Notes: generated by a model not told the origin, from the sequence alone. A DNA stretch of 64,000 nucleotides from Pseudoxanthomonas sp. (GCF_027498035.1 NZ_CP114978.1:2170001-2234000); one strand, 5' to 3'; shown: positions 1-10,792, numbered from the stretch's first letter. Program-made: numbers and translations.

Positions 1-765
1 GTCGATCAGGCGCGCGCCGGCCATGCACAGCGCCTTGGCCTGTCGCAGCTGCCAGGTACGCTCCAGCTGGGCCAGCTGCCAGGGATCGTTGGCGCCTTCG
101 GCTTCCAGCGGATCGGCCACCAGCACCATCTCGGCCGGGCTGAACTCGGTCGCGGCCATGCCGAAGATGTCGGTCAGGTAGTACTCGCCCTGCACGTTGT
201 CGTTGGACAGCTGGGCCAGCCAGCGATGCAGCGCGGTCGATTCGGCGGTGACGATGCCGGTGTTGATGGTGTGCACGCGCCGCTGCTCGTCATCGGCATC
301 CTTGTGCTCGACGATGGCGCCGACCTTGCCTGCCGCATCGCGCAGCACCCGGCCATAGCCTGTGGGGTCGTCGGGTTCGGCCACCAGCACCGCAAGCCGG
401 CCCGGTGCCTGCAGCAGGCGCAGCAGGGTTTCGGAACGGATCAGCGGCACGTCGCCGTAGAGCACCAGCACCGTGGCCGCATCGGGCACCTGCTCCATCG
501 CCTGCTGGACGGCATGCCCGGTGCCCAGGCGCTGGACCTGTTCGGCCCACAGCAGGTCGGGCTGGTCGGCGAAGGCATCGCGCACGTCCTGCCCGCCGTG
601 GCCGTAGACCACGTGGATCGCGGCCGGGTGCAGCGCACGCGCGACCTGGATCACATGGGCCAGCATCGGCTGCCCGGCGATGGGCTGCAGCACCTTGGGC
701 CGCGCGGACTTCATGCGCTTGCCTTCACCGGCGGCCAGGATGATCACGTGCAGGGGAAGGGTCAT
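1..765 (-). CDS. glmU: GlmU, bifunctional UDP-GlcNAc pyrophosphorylase / GlcN-1-P acetyltransferase (5' part, runs off window)
   Basis: The reading frame opens with an ATG at 763-765 and stays open for 255 codons to the window edge, so only the N-terminal pyrophosphorylase domain and the start of the linker are seen. The nucleotide-binding loop [11 protein letters not shown] is at residues 10-20, followed by a KVLQPIAG segment, a YGDVPL motif near residue 100 and the NTGI motif typical of GlmU. The enzyme makes UDP-GlcNAc for peptidoglycan and LPS in the cytoplasm. The C-terminal left-handed beta-helix acetyltransferase domain is outside the window. In many gammaproteobacteria glmU follows atpC directly; here about 4.4 kb separates them. 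Confidence 0.95.
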   Translation of the reverse strand, partial: MTLPLHVIILAAGEGKRMKSARPKVLQPIAGQPMLAHVIQVARALHPAAIHVVYGHGGQDVRDAFADQPDLLWAEQVQRLGTGHAVQQAMEQVPDAATVLVLYGDVPLIRSETLLRLLQAPGRLAVLVAEPDDPTGYGRVLRDAAGKVGAIVEHKDADDEQRRVHTINTGIVTAESTALHRWLAQLSNDNVQGEYYLTDIFGMAATEFSPAEMVLVADPLEAEGANDPWQLAQLERTWQLRQAKALCMAGARLID

Positions 766-902
766 GGGCGGGCGTTTGAGTCTGGAACGGGCAGACGATT
801 CTAATGCCCCACCCGGGCGGCACCGTCACGCGCGTTGCTGTCGATACGGGAGATTCAGGCCTGCGATAATCCCGCGCTTCGCACGACGCCGCACAAGGAC
901 GC

Positions 903-2501
903 ATGGTCTTGCCAGATCCAACCCAGCCGGCCACGCCGACCACCTCATGGAAGTTCACCCTTGGCCTGGCGGCGCTGCTGACGCTGTTGACCGCTCTGGC
1001 CAACGGACAGGACCGCAATTGGGACCTGCGCAATTACCACCTGTACACGCCATCGGCCCTGCTGGACGGCCGGCTCCACCACGATATCGCCGCCGCGCAG
1101 CTGCAGACCTGGCATAACCCGACGGCCGACATCCCGTTCGCCTGGATGGTGCACGCGGGCTGGCCTGGCTGGCTGATCTCACTCTGGCTGAGCCTGCCCT
1201 CGTTGCTGGCGCTGTTCTTCGCGCTGCGCCTCCTGGACCGGTGCTGGCCCGCAGCCCGAAGCCGCTCGCGCATCGTATTGACCGGCGTGCTGGCACTGAC
1301 TGGTGCCGCGGTGGGGCCGGGCGTGGGATCGACCTTCAACGACGCCATCGTGGCAGCAGGTGCGATGGCCGCATTGTGGTGGGTGCTGCGCTCGCGGGAT
1401 CGCCTGGGTGCCTGGCAGACCTGGCTGCCCGCTGGCCTGATGCTCGGGCTGGCGACCGGCTTCAAGCTGACCGGCGTCATCTATTGTGTTTCGCTTGGCT
1501 GTGTCGCGGCCACGGCGGGCAACATGCGGCAAGCGCCCGTTCGCCTGCTCGCCACCGCCATGGGCGGGCTTATCGGCGGCGTCGTTGCCGCCGGCCCCTG
1601 GGCGTGGGTGCTCTGGCAGACGTTTGGCAACCCGCTGTTCCCTTACTTCAACCAGGTCTTCCAGTCGCCCGACGCATCGCCGGTACCGTACAACGACGTG
1701 CGTTTCATTCCCCATGGACTGGATGCGTGGCTGACGGTTTTCCACTTCACCAAACGCGGCTTCATGTTCTCGGAAGCCCGCCTGGCCGATCCGCGCATCC
1801 TGCTGGGACTCCTGGCCCTAGGCCTGACCCTCTTCCTGCAGAAACGGCGTCGCCAGCCATCCCGTGATGTCGCCGTGCTGGCGGTGTTCTGCATGGTGAC
1901 GTTGATTGCATGGACCAATCTTTACGGCATCTACCGCTATCTGGTCGGTGTGGAGCTGCTCTGCGCCATCGCACTGGCAGGCACGGCAACGATGTTCCTG
2001 CCTGCACGCTGGCCGCGCTACGTGCTGGTCATCGCGTTGGTGGCCGTCATCGGCGTGACCAAGCGACCAAGCTGGGGACGCACGTATCCATTCACCACGC
2101 CGATGGTGCAGGTGCAGTTCCCGCCGCTGGCCAACGATGCCCTGGTGGTGATCTCCACCGCATCGCCCGTGGGCCACGCGGTTGCCTTCCTTCCGAAGGA
2201 CGTTGCTGCAGTTTCGCTGGCCAACAATTTCATGCGGCCACAGCAGTGCACCCGCCTGCAGGCTGCTGCCGAGGCGCGCCTCCGCGACCACAAGGGCGCG
2301 CTTTACCTGCTGAAAGAAGCCAGGACCGACCTCTCCGACCCGGTCGCCAACGCGTACCAGGACTACGGACTTGAGAAGGAGGGCGCCTGCCAACCGATTG
2401 TCGACAACCTGCGTCCACTGGAGCTGTGCCCGTTGCGCTGGGTGCGCAGCCTTACGCCACTGTGTCCCTTGACCGCTCACGACCAACCAGCTGGTCAGTG
2501 A
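903..2501 (+). CDS. Polytopic inner-membrane protein, possibly a GT-C type glycosyltransferase
   Basis: This 532-residue protein is dominated by about ten hydrophobic segments (for example around residues 17-33, 98-113 and 127-165) with a soluble C-terminal tail of about 120 residues. A short charged stretch, DRNWDLRNYH, follows the first membrane segment; acidic residues in the first periplasmic loop are typical of GT-C enzymes that use polyprenyl-phosphate sugars, but I see no diagnostic motif, so this function is inference. The next genes are a GT2 polyprenyl-phosphate glycosyltransferase and a GtrA protein, which together suggest decoration of a surface glycan. Its 3' end overlaps the convergent GT2 gene by 50 bp (2452-2501). 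Confidence 0.7.
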   Translation: MVLPDPTQPATPTTSWKFTLGLAALLTLLTALANGQDRNWDLRNYHLYTPSALLDGRLHHDIAAAQLQTWHNPTADIPFAWMVHAGWPGWLISLWLSLPSLLALFFALRLLDRCWPAARSRSRIVLTGVLALTGAAVGPGVGSTFNDAIVAAGAMAALWWVLRSRDRLGAWQTWLPAGLMLGLATGFKLTGVIYCVSLGCVAATAGNMRQAPVRLLATAMGGLIGGVVAAGPWAWVLWQTFGNPLFPYFNQVFQSPDASPVPYNDVRFIPHGLDAWLTVFHFTKRGFMFSEARLADPRILLGLLALGLTLFLQKRRRQPSRDVAVLAVFCMVTLIAWTNLYGIYRYLVGVELLCAIALAGTATMFLPARWPRYVLVIALVAVIGVTKRPSWGRTYPFTTPMVQVQFPPLANDALVVISTASPVGHAVAFLPKDVAAVSLANNFMRPQQCTRLQAAAEARLRDHKGALYLLKEARTDLSDPVANAYQDYGLEKEGACQPIVDNLRPLELCPLRWVRSLTPLCPLTAHDQPAGQ

Positions 2502-3390
2502 TCAGCCGCTGGATTTCATTGGCGCGGCGATTGACCGTATCCAGGATGAGTCCCGTTGCCAGCGAAACGATGCCCATCAGGGTGAGCGCCACGGCGAGTA
2601 CCGCGGTGGATGGATGCGTGACCAGGCCCGTCTCGGTGAACTCGGTGATGACCACGCTGCCAAAACCGAAGCCCGCCAGGATCACCGCCGCGGCGATGCC
2701 GCCAAAGAACAGCAACGGCCGCATGTCCTTGAACAGGAACAGCACCGTGCGCAGCACGCGGATGCCATCGCGGTAGGTATTGAGCTTGGACTGACTTCCG
2801 AGCGGCCGCGTGCCATACGCAATCGGCGTCTCCTTGAGGATGAAGCCATTCCCGAGCGCGAACACGGTCATCTCCGTTTCGATCTCGAAGCCTCGCGACA
2901 ACACGGGCATTGATTTGACGAAACGCCTGGAGAAGGCCCGGTAGCCGGACAGTACATCCCGCACCGGATTGCCGAACAGCATTGCCACGCAACGCCGGAC
3001 GAGCTGGTTGCCCAGACCGTGGAAGCGCCGGAACGAGGTGCGCTGGAAGTCTTCCAGGCGCGTCCCGACCACCATGTCCGCACGCCCTTCCAGCACCTCT
3101 TGCAGCAGCGGACCGGACGCCGACGCCGGATAGGTATCGTCACCATCGACCATGAGGTACGCGTCGGCCTCCACGTCACGGAACATCGCGCGGACGACAT
3201 TGCCCTTGCCCTTGGCCGGCACCAGTCGTACCTGTGCACCTGCATCGCGCGCAATGGCAGCGGTGCCATCGGTGCTGGCGTTGTCGAACACCCACACGTC
3301 GGCATCAGGCAGCGCATCGCGAAAATCACGGACCACCTTGGCAATGGTGGCCGCTTCGTTGAAGCAGGGAACAAGGACAGCGACGCGCAC
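2452..3390 (-). CDS. GT2 family glycosyltransferase (polyprenyl-phosphate sugar synthase, GtrB/DPM1-like)
   Basis: The 312-residue protein begins from a GTG (3388-3390). Its N-terminal half is a GT-A domain: VAVLVPCFNE at the start, a DNASTDGT element and a VDGDDTYP motif near residue 100 that supplies the metal-binding aspartates. Two hydrophobic helices close the C-terminus (about 220-245 and 262-285), as in GtrB/DPM1-like enzymes that transfer a sugar from a nucleotide donor to undecaprenyl phosphate. It is divergent from the gtrA-like gene (62-bp gap) and convergent with the polytopic membrane protein, forming the usual flippase, lipid-linked sugar synthase and transferase set. Confidence 0.88.
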   Translation of the reverse strand: MRVAVLVPCFNEAATIAKVVRDFRDALPDADVWVFDNASTDGTAAIARDAGAQVRLVPAKGKGNVVRAMFRDVEADAYLMVDGDDTYPASASGPLLQEVLEGRADMVVGTRLEDFQRTSFRRFHGLGNQLVRRCVAMLFGNPVRDVLSGYRAFSRRFVKSMPVLSRGFEIETEMTVFALGNGFILKETPIAYGTRPLGSQSKLNTYRDGIRVLRTVLFLFKDMRPLLFFGGIAAAVILAGFGFGSVVITEFTETGLVTHPSTAVLAVALTLMGIVSLATGLILDTVNRRANEIQRLITDQLVGRERSRDTVA

Positions 3391-3452
3391 CGGACATCCA
3401 TGACGGGAGACAGCGCCCGATATTACAGGCCAACACGCATCTCCTCGCTAGA

Positions 3453-3863
3453 ATGCGGCCCATGCGTCTTCCTCCCCCTCATCTGCTCAAGCAGGGCTCG
3501 AGTTTTCTCATCGTTGGCGGCGTGCAGCTGCTGGTGGACTGGAGCATCTTCGTCGCACTCAGCGCACTGGGCGTGGATGCGATACCCGCCAACCTGTGCG
3601 GGCGCGTGGCCGGGGCGATGCTGGGGTTCTGGCTCAACGGGCGCTACACCTTTGCCTCGCACGAGGACGACGTGCGTATCGGCTGGCCGCAGTTCTGGAA
3701 ATTCCTGGCGGTGTGGATTCCCGCCACGCTGCTCAGCACCTGGCTGATCGTCCTGGTCGAACACCACCTGGGCCTGCAACTGGCCTGGCTGGCCAAACCG
3801 CTGGTCGAAGGCGCACTGGCGGTGCTGACCTTCCTGGCCGGGCGTTATCTGATCTATCGCTGA
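3453..3863 (+). CDS. GtrA family membrane protein (putative lipid-linked sugar flippase)
   Basis: This 136-residue protein has four predicted membrane segments and the GtrA features: FLIVGGVQLLVDW in the first helix, LCGRVAGAMLGFWLNGRYTF in the second, and a conserved aromatic-rich C-terminus ending GRYLIYR. The family is thought to flip undecaprenyl-phosphate-linked monosaccharides across the inner membrane. A second in-frame ATG lies at 3462; neither has a strong ribosome-binding site, so the start is uncertain by three codons. Divergent partner of the GT2 gene. Confidence 0.85.
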   Translation: MRPMRLPPPHLLKQGSSFLIVGGVQLLVDWSIFVALSALGVDAIPANLCGRVAGAMLGFWLNGRYTFASHEDDVRIGWPQFWKFLAVWIPATLLSTWLIVLVEHHLGLQLAWLAKPLVEGALAVLTFLAGRYLIYR

Positions 3864-3937
3864 AGATCAGCGTGGGGCCTGGCGCTGTCCGTGCCAGGCC
3901 CGCGTAATCGGGAGGCATGCAAGCGCCGTGCGGACGA

Positions 3938-4408
3938 TCACCGCCCGCCCTGCAACGGCAATGGCCCAAGCGGCTTGATCTCGCGCAGCACGAACGTTGT
4001 CTCCATTTCCTTGATCCCTGGCAGCCTGCGCAACCGCGACATCGCAAACTCGGAGTAGGACTCCAGGTCCCGGGCGACAACCTGCAGCAGGAAATCGGAA
4101 TCCCCCGCCACCGCGTAGCAGGCCACCACTTCGTCGAGCTTGCCGACTTCCAGCTCGAACTGGCGGGCCTCCTTCTCGCTATGGCTATCAATCTTGACGC
4201 GTACGTACGCCAGTATCCCCAGGCCGAGCTGCTTGCGATCCAGCGTGACGCGATAGCCCGAGATCACTCCATCCGCCTCCAGTTGGCGGACGCGACGCCA
4301 ACAGGGTGAGGTCGCCATGCCCACTCGCGTGGCCAGCTCCTGATTGGTCATGCGACCGGAGCCCTGCAACGCGGCCAGAATCTTCAGATCAAAGGCGTCG
4401 AGGGCCAT
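3938..4408 (-). CDS. Lrp/AsnC family transcriptional regulator
   Basis: A 156-residue protein with an N-terminal winged helix-turn-helix (LDAFDLKILAALQGSGRMT, then NQELATRVGMATSPCWRRVR) and a C-terminal ligand-binding RAM domain (about 65-145). This layout is standard for Lrp/AsnC feast-famine regulators, which respond to amino acids. It is transcribed away from the DUF2000 gene across a 142-bp AT-rich spacer with repeated CTACCC-type sequences, so it probably controls that neighbour and itself. The effector is not predictable. Confidence 0.9.
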   Translation of the reverse strand: MALDAFDLKILAALQGSGRMTNQELATRVGMATSPCWRRVRQLEADGVISGYRVTLDRKQLGLGILAYVRVKIDSHSEKEARQFELEVGKLDEVVACYAVAGDSDFLLQVVARDLESYSEFAMSRLRRLPGIKEMETTFVLREIKPLGPLPLQGGR

Positions 4409-4410
4409 CT

Positions 4411-4523
4411 GAAATTATCTCCCATTAAATTCTTCAATTTGAAATTACTACCCGAATCTGACGCGATAAATCGAAAGAAAGGTAACTTCTACCCGATCTA
4501 CGGGTCTATTATTTTCTGAAGAT
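4411..4523. promoter_or_regulatory. Divergent regulatory region with three direct repeats, probable Lrp-type operator
   Basis: The spacer between the Lrp-type regulator and the DUF2000 gene is markedly AT-rich against its surroundings. It holds related direct repeats at 4411-4423 (GAAATTATCTCCC), 4441-4453 (GAAATTACTACCC) and 4482-4496 (GTAACTTCTACCCGA). Their spacing of 30 and about 41 bp is close to whole helical turns, as expected for an octameric Lrp-family protein wrapping DNA. A TATTAT box at 4507-4512 could serve the rightward gene. Confidence 0.45.
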
Positions 4524-4550
4524 TATGCCGCCTGAGACGCCCGATTCCCT

Positions 4551-4967
4551 ATGCTTGAAGACATCCGCATTGCCATCATCGTCAACCCCGAGCTGCCCTT
4601 GGGACTGCTCGCCAACACCGTCGCCGCCATCGGCATAGGGATGGCCGCAAAGCTACCCGCGCTGGCCGGCCGGCCCCTGACCGACGCGGCGGGCCGGACC
4701 ATCGATGCCAGCTCTTGCTTGCCTGTCCCGGTACTCCAGGGCGACGCCACGCTGATACGGGCCTTGTTGCTCAAGGCATTGGAGACACATCAAGCGCTTG
4801 CGCTGGTGCCCTTCCCGGCCTTCGCGCGCAGCCTGCACGACTTCCACGATTACCAGGTGCAGTTCCCCGGGCGCGATTTGCAGCAGGAGACCCTTGACGG
4901 TGTGGGACTGGCCGGCCCGGCCAAGTGGATCAAGTCCGTGACGGGCGCGTTGAAGCTGCTGCGCTGA
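4551..4967 (+). CDS. DUF2000 family protein
   Basis: A 138-residue protein matching the DUF2000 family, which has a peptidyl-tRNA-hydrolase-II-like fold: it opens with an IRIAIIVNPELPLGLLANTV segment, has KLPALAGRPLTDAAG near residue 40 and contains an HDFHDY segment. Family function is not established. DUF2000 genes often sit beside Lrp/AsnC regulators, as here, where the divergent regulator shares the promoter region. The ATG at 4551 is chosen because the upstream ATG (4525) is out of frame. Confidence 0.75.
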   Translation: MLEDIRIAIIVNPELPLGLLANTVAAIGIGMAAKLPALAGRPLTDAAGRTIDASSCLPVPVLQGDATLIRALLLKALETHQALALVPFPAFARSLHDFHDYQVQFPGRDLQQETLDGVGLAGPAKWIKSVTGALKLLR

Positions 4968-5086
4968 CACCGATGCATGGAGCGGATCCTGATCCGCCAT
5001 CCCAATGCATCGCCACGACGGCCCGGAACGCGATCACCGAAGTGACAAACTCGCCAATGGCTGGCAACCGCCAGCAGCGGTGCGAA

Positions 5087-5122
5087 AACGAAAAACGCCG
5101 GCTTGCGCCGGCGTTTTCGTGT
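5087..5122 (-). terminator. Rho-independent terminator of the atp operon
   Basis: An 11-bp stem (5092-5102 with 5107-5117, sequence AAAACGCCGGC and its complement) closes a TTGC loop. Read on the minus strand it is followed by a T-rich tract. It lies 30 bp past the atpC stop codon. Confidence 0.85.
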
Positions 5123-5152
5123 CCCCGCAGGCCGCGATGCGACCCGGCAGGT

Positions 5153-5575
5153 TCAGTGCTTGAGCGTCTTGCGCAGGCGTTCGAGGGCCTGCAGCTGGAC
5201 CACGGCTTCCATCAGCTTGCGCTGGGCTTCGGCCAGGTCTTCGGTCTCGCCGCGGTTGGCCAGCACGCGCTCGGCTTCTTCCTTGGCAGCCTTGACGGCG
5301 GCCTCGTCGATGTCCTGCGCGCGGATAGCGGTATCGGCCAGCACGGTCACGACCTGCGGCTGGACTTCCAGGATGCCGCCGGAGATGGCGAAGTCCAGGT
5401 GCTCGCCCGACGGCAGGGTCACCACGACCTTGCCCGGCTTCAGGCGGGTGATCAGCGGGGCGTGCCGGGGGGTGATGCCCAGTTCGCCCAGCTCGCCGGT
5501 GGCGACCACCAGGGTGGCTTCACCGTGGTAGATCTCCTGCTCGGCGCTGACGATGTCGCAACGGATGGTGCTCAT
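5153..5575 (-). CDS. atpC: ATP synthase F1 epsilon subunit
   Basis: The 140-residue product has the N-terminal beta-sandwich ([31 protein letters not shown]) and the C-terminal helical hairpin rich in Ala, Glu and Lys. Epsilon is part of the central stalk and inhibits ATP hydrolysis. It is the last gene of the minus-strand atp operon, 56 bp after atpD and directly before the terminator. Confidence 0.97.
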   Translation of the reverse strand: MSTIRCDIVSAEQEIYHGEATLVVATGELGELGITPRHAPLITRLKPGKVVVTLPSGEHLDFAISGGILEVQPQVVTVLADTAIRAQDIDEAAVKAAKEEAERVLANRGETEDLAEAQRKLMEAVVQLQALERLRKTLKH

Positions 5576-5631
5576 GGGATTCCCTTTGCCGCATCAGGAC
5601 GTGCTAGGTGCACGTCCCGACGCTGTGCGGA

Positions 5632-7123
<1,492 letters not shown>

Positions 7124-7130
7124 GGATGCC

Positions 7131-7162
7131 TTAGACCGCCGCCGCGCCGCCGGCGATCTCGG
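7131..7162 (-). pseudogene. Decayed second copy of the atpG 3' end
   Basis: Read on the minus strand these 32 bases match the last 32 bases of atpG (7181-7212) at 26 positions and would encode EIAGGAAAV followed by a stop, against EIVGGAAAV in the real gene. It lies 18 bp after the true atpG stop. It looks like the remnant of an imprecise recombination or gene replacement at the end of atpG. Confidence 0.6.
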
Positions 7163-7180
7163 TTGTTCCTAGTACAAAAA

Positions 7181-8044
7181 CTAAACCGCCGCTGCGCCGC
7201 CCACGATTTCGGAAATTTCCTGGGTGATCGCCGCCTGGCGCGCCTTGTTGTACGACAGCTGCAACGTGCCGATCATCTTGCTGGCGTTGTCGCTGGCCGA
7301 CTTCATGGCCACCATGCGCGCGGCGTGCTCGGAGGCCACGTTTTCCAGCACGGCCTGGTACACCAGCGACTCCACGTAGCGCACCAGCACGTGCTCCAGC
7401 ACGGTCTTGGCATCGGGTTCGTAGATGTAGTCCCAGTCGTGCTTGGCGACGTTTTCTTCAGCCGGCGGCAACGGCAGCAGCTGGTCGAAGGCAGCCTTCT
7501 GCGACATCGTGTTGACGAAGTGGTTGTAGACCAGGACCACGCGATCGACCTTGCCGGACTCGTACGCCTCCAGCATGACCTTGACCACGCCGATCAGCTG
7601 TTCAACGTGCGGCGCATCGCCCAGGTGGCTGACGCTGCCGACCATGTCGACCTTGAGCCGGCGGAAGAACACCGAGGCCTTCTGGCCGATGGTGACCACG
7701 TCGACCTCGGCGCCCTGCTCCTGCCACTGGCGCATTTCGCCCAGCGTCTTGCGGAACAGGTTGTTGTTCAGGCCGCCGGCCAGGCCACGATCGGACGAGA
7801 CGATGATGTAGCCGACCCGCTCGACCTTCTCGCGCGCCACCAGGTAGGGGTGCTGGAAGTCGGTGTTGGCCTGGGCCAGGTGGCCGATGACCTGGCGCAT
7901 GGCACGGGCATAGGGACGCGAGACCTTCATGCGTTCCTGGGCGCGGCGGATCTTGGCAGCCGACACCATCTCCAGCGCGCGCGTCACCTTGCGGGTGTTC
8001 TGCACGCTCTTGATCTTGGTTTTGATTTCGCGACCGCCAGCCAT
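7181..8044 (-). CDS. atpG: ATP synthase F1 gamma subunit
   Basis: The 287-residue product has the two terminal helices of the rotor shaft: [19 protein letters not shown] at the N-terminus with the following [12 protein letters not shown], and a C-terminal helix ending in [15 protein letters not shown]. The Rossmann-like middle with [18 protein letters not shown] is also present. Gamma couples proton flow through the c-ring to catalysis in the alpha/beta ring. A decayed duplicate of its 3' end lies immediately downstream. Confidence 0.97.
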   Translation of the reverse strand: MAGGREIKTKIKSVQNTRKVTRALEMVSAAKIRRAQERMKVSRPYARAMRQVIGHLAQANTDFQHPYLVAREKVERVGYIIVSSDRGLAGGLNNNLFRKTLGEMRQWQEQGAEVDVVTIGQKASVFFRRLKVDMVGSVSHLGDAPHVEQLIGVVKVMLEAYESGKVDRVVLVYNHFVNTMSQKAAFDQLLPLPPAEENVAKHDWDYIYEPDAKTVLEHVLVRYVESLVYQAVLENVASEHAARMVAMKSASDNASKMIGTLQLSYNKARQAAITQEISEIVGGAAAV

Positions 8045-8055
8045 CTCGTTTTCCC

Positions 8056-8115
8056 GTAGAGCGGAGCTTGCTCCGCTTTTTTTGTTTCAAGGCAGCGGAG
8101 CAAGCTCCGCTCTAC
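8056..8115. repeat. Perfect 22-bp inverted REP-like pair in the atpA-atpG spacer
   Basis: GTAGAGCGGAGC followed by TTGCTCCGCT occurs at 8056-8077 and its exact reverse complement at 8094-8115, with a 16-bp T-rich spacer. Each arm is itself a palindrome. The unit lies inside the operon mRNA between two essential genes, so any folding must still allow transcription of atpGDC. Confidence 0.75.
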
Positions 8116-8128
8116 AACAACCGACCGA

Positions 8129-9676
8129 TTACCAGCTACCGGTCTGCTTGAACTCTTCGATGCCCTTCTTGAACGCCGCTTCGATGTCGCCGTTCCAGTC
8201 GCCGCTGGCATTGACCTTGGCCACCAGCTCGCCGGCGGTGTTCTCGAAGTGGGCGTGCAGGCCTTCTTCCAGGGCCAGCAGCTTGCCCACCGGCACGTCG
8301 TCCAGGTAACCCTCGTTGACGGCGTAGATGGTCAGCGCCTGCAGGCAGATGCCCATCGGGGCGTACTGCTTCTGCTTCATCAGCTCGGTGACGCGCTGGC
8401 CACGCTCCAGCTGCGAGCGGGTGGCTTCGTCCAGGTCCGAGGCGAACTGCGCGAACGCGGCCAGCTCACGGTACTGGGCCAGCGCGATACGGATGCCGCC
8501 GGACAGCTTCTTGATGATCTTGGTCTGGGCCGAACCACCGACGCGCGACACCGAGATACCGGCGTTCACGGCCGGGCGGATGCCGGCATTGAACAGGTCG
8601 GTTTCCAGGAAGATCTGGCCGTCGGTGATCGAGATCACGTTGGTCGGCACGAACGCGGAGACGTCGCCGCCCTGGGTTTCGATGATCGGCAGCGCGGTCA
8701 GCGAACCGGTCTTGCCGGTGACCTTGCCTTCGGTGAACTTCTCGACGTAATCCGACGACACGCGGCAGGCGCGCTCCAGCAGGCGGGAGTGCAGGTAGAA
8801 CACGTCGCCCGGATAGGCTTCGCGGCCCGGCGGGCGCTTGAGCAGCAGCGAGATCTGGCGGTAGGCCACGGCCTGCTTGGACAGGTCGTCGTACACGATC
8901 AGCGCATCTTCGCCGCGATCCAGGAAGTACTCACCCATGGTGCAGCCCGAGTAGGCGCTGATGTACTGCATGGCGGCCGATTCGGAGGCGGTGGCGGCGA
9001 CCACGATGGTGTGGGCCAGGGCTCCGTGCTCTTCCAGCTTGCGCACGATGTTGGCGACCGTCGAAGCCTTCTGGCCGATGGCGACATACACGCACTTGAT
9101 ACCGGAGGACTTCTGGTTGATCACCGCGTCGATGGCCATCGCGGTCTTGCCGGTCTGGCGGTCGCCAATGATCAGCTCGCGCTGGCCGCGACCGACCGGG
9201 ATCATCGAGTCGACCGACTTGTAACCGGTCTGCACGGGCTCATCGACCGACTGGCGCCAGATCACGCCCGGGGCCACGCGCTCGACCGGTGCGGTCTGCG
9301 CGGTGTTGATCGGACCCTTGCCGTCGATCGGCTCGCCCAGCGCGTTGACCACGCGGCCCAGCAGTTCGGGACCGACCGGCACTTCCAGGATGCGGCCGGT
9401 GGTCTTGGCCACGTCGCCTTCGCGCAGGTCTTCGTAGTCACCCAGGACCACGGCGCCGACCGAGTCGCGCTCCAGGTTCAGGGCCAGGGCGAAGGTGTTG
9501 CCCGGCAGCTCGATCATTTCGCCCTGCATCACGTCGGCCAGGCCGAAGATGCGCACGATGCCGTCGGCGACGCTGGTGACGACGCCTTCGTTGCGCGATT
9601 CGGCGGCCAGCTTGACCTGCTCGATGCGGGTCTTGATGAGGTCGCTGATTTCAGAGGGGTTGAGCGTGGTGGCCAT
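8129..9676 (-). CDS. atpA: ATP synthase F1 alpha subunit
   Basis: A 515-residue subunit with Walker A GDRQTGKT at residues 171-178, the [17 protein letters not shown] segment and the [19 protein letters not shown] region of the C-terminal domain. Alpha alternates with beta in the F1 head and holds the non-catalytic nucleotide sites. The start ATG (9674-9676) follows atpH by about 100 bp in the order atpIBEFHAGDC. Confidence 0.98.
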   Translation of the reverse strand: MATTLNPSEISDLIKTRIEQVKLAAESRNEGVVTSVADGIVRIFGLADVMQGEMIELPGNTFALALNLERDSVGAVVLGDYEDLREGDVAKTTGRILEVPVGPELLGRVVNALGEPIDGKGPINTAQTAPVERVAPGVIWRQSVDEPVQTGYKSVDSMIPVGRGQRELIIGDRQTGKTAMAIDAVINQKSSGIKCVYVAIGQKASTVANIVRKLEEHGALAHTIVVAATASESAAMQYISAYSGCTMGEYFLDRGEDALIVYDDLSKQAVAYRQISLLLKRPPGREAYPGDVFYLHSRLLERACRVSSDYVEKFTEGKVTGKTGSLTALPIIETQGGDVSAFVPTNVISITDGQIFLETDLFNAGIRPAVNAGISVSRVGGSAQTKIIKKLSGGIRIALAQYRELAAFAQFASDLDEATRSQLERGQRVTELMKQKQYAPMGICLQALTIYAVNEGYLDDVPVGKLLALEEGLHAHFENTAGELVAKVNASGDWNGDIEAAFKKGIEEFKQTGSW

Positions 9677-9777
9677 GATGGTTTCCCTTGTGCAGCCGGT
9701 GTGCGGCTACGGATAGATGAATACTTGCGTTGCCGGTCGCGCGCAGGCGCGGCGCATCGTGCGTGGCGTGGCCGGCT

Positions 9778-10305
9778 TCAGCCGGCCAGCGCCGTCTGCA
9801 GACGCGCCAGCTTGCCCTTGAGCGAACCGTCGATGACCACATCGCCCGCGTCGATGACAGCGCCACCGATCAGCGATGCATCCACCGCCGTGGTGACCTG
9901 CACTTCACGTCCGAACCGTTTGGCCAGCGCGGCCTTGATCACGTCCAGCTCGCCGTCCGGCAGTTCCGAGGCGGAGGTCACCGTGGCCAGCACGATGCGT
10001 TCGGCCTCGGCGCGCAGCTGTTCGAACAGCGCGGCGATTTCGGGCAGCAGGGTCAGGCGACGCGCATCGGCCAACACACCGAGGAAACGCGCGAACGTTT
10101 CACCGGCGCCGTCGGGCGACAGCAGCACCAGGGCCTGCTCGCGGCTCAGCTGCGGGTTGAGCAGCAGCGCGGAGACCTGCGGATCGCCGGCGACCTGGGC
10201 GGCAAAGCCCAGGGCCTGCGACCACGCCGGCAGCTGCTGCTCGTCCTGCGCCGCGCCGAAAGCGGCGCGGGCATAGGGGCGGGCAAGCGTGATGGACTGG
10301 CTCAT
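9778..10305 (-). CDS. atpH: ATP synthase F1 delta subunit
   Basis: The 175-residue product starts at the ATG at 10303-10305 (MSQSITLARPYARAAFGAAQ), the conserved opening of the OSCP/delta family; the frame is open 33 codons upstream but that part overlaps atpF. Delta joins the peripheral stalk to the top of the alpha/beta ring. The gap to atpF is 16 bp. Confidence 0.96.
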   Translation of the reverse strand: MSQSITLARPYARAAFGAAQDEQQLPAWSQALGFAAQVAGDPQVSALLLNPQLSREQALVLLSPDGAGETFARFLGVLADARRLTLLPEIAALFEQLRAEAERIVLATVTSASELPDGELDVIKAALAKRFGREVQVTTAVDASLIGGAVIDAGDVVIDGSLKGKLARLQTALAG

Positions 10306-10321
10306 GCGTGGATCATCCGGT

Positions 10322-10792
10322 TCAGATCTGCGCCGCCAGCTCGTCCAGCAGCGCCTTGTGGGCGGCCGGGTCGATCTCGCGGTGCAGCAGCTTCTCGGCA
10401 CCACTCACGGCCAGCACGGACACCTGCTTGCGCAGGTCCTCGCGGGCACGGTTGGCGGCGGCGGCGATCTCTTCCTGGGCCAGGTCCTTCTGCCGGTTCG
10501 CTTCGGCGACCGCTTCGTTGCGGGCAGCCTCCACGATCTGGTTGGCGCGGGCGTGGGCCTGGTCGATGATCTCGTTGGCCTTGACGCGGGCATCCTTGAG
10601 GGCCTCGTTGGCCTTCTCCTGTGCCTGCGCAAGATCCTTCTGGCTGCGGTCGGCAGCAGCCAGGCCTTCGGCGATCTTCTTCTGCCGTTCTTCAAGCGCC
10701 GCGTTCAGCGGCGGCCAAATGAACTTCATCGTGAACACAATCAGGATCACGAAGGAGAGCATCTGGCCGAAGAAGGTCATGTTGACGTTCAT
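10322..10792 (-). CDS. atpF: ATP synthase F0 b subunit
   Basis: A 156-residue protein with one N-terminal membrane helix ([20 protein letters not shown]) followed by a long charged alpha-helix rich in Ala, Glu, Lys and Arg that forms the dimeric peripheral stalk. Length matches the proteobacterial b subunit. A GAGGA ribosome-binding site precedes the ATG. Confidence 0.97.
   Translation of the reverse strand: MNVNMTFFGQMLSFVILIVFTMKFIWPPLNAALEERQKKIAEGLAAADRSQKDLAQAQEKANEALKDARVKANEIIDQAHARANQIVEAARNEAVAEANRQKDLAQEEIAAAANRAREDLRKQVSVLAVSGAEKLLHREIDPAAHKALLDELAAQI

Noticed and set aside
226..804. Long plus-strand open frame opposite glmU (192 codons)
   Set aside because: It is a GC-bias shadow of glmU; the minus frame has full GlmU motifs.
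8249..10276. 675-codon plus-strand open frame opposite atpA/atpH
   Set aside because: It runs antisense to two clearly conserved ATP synthase genes and has no family features.
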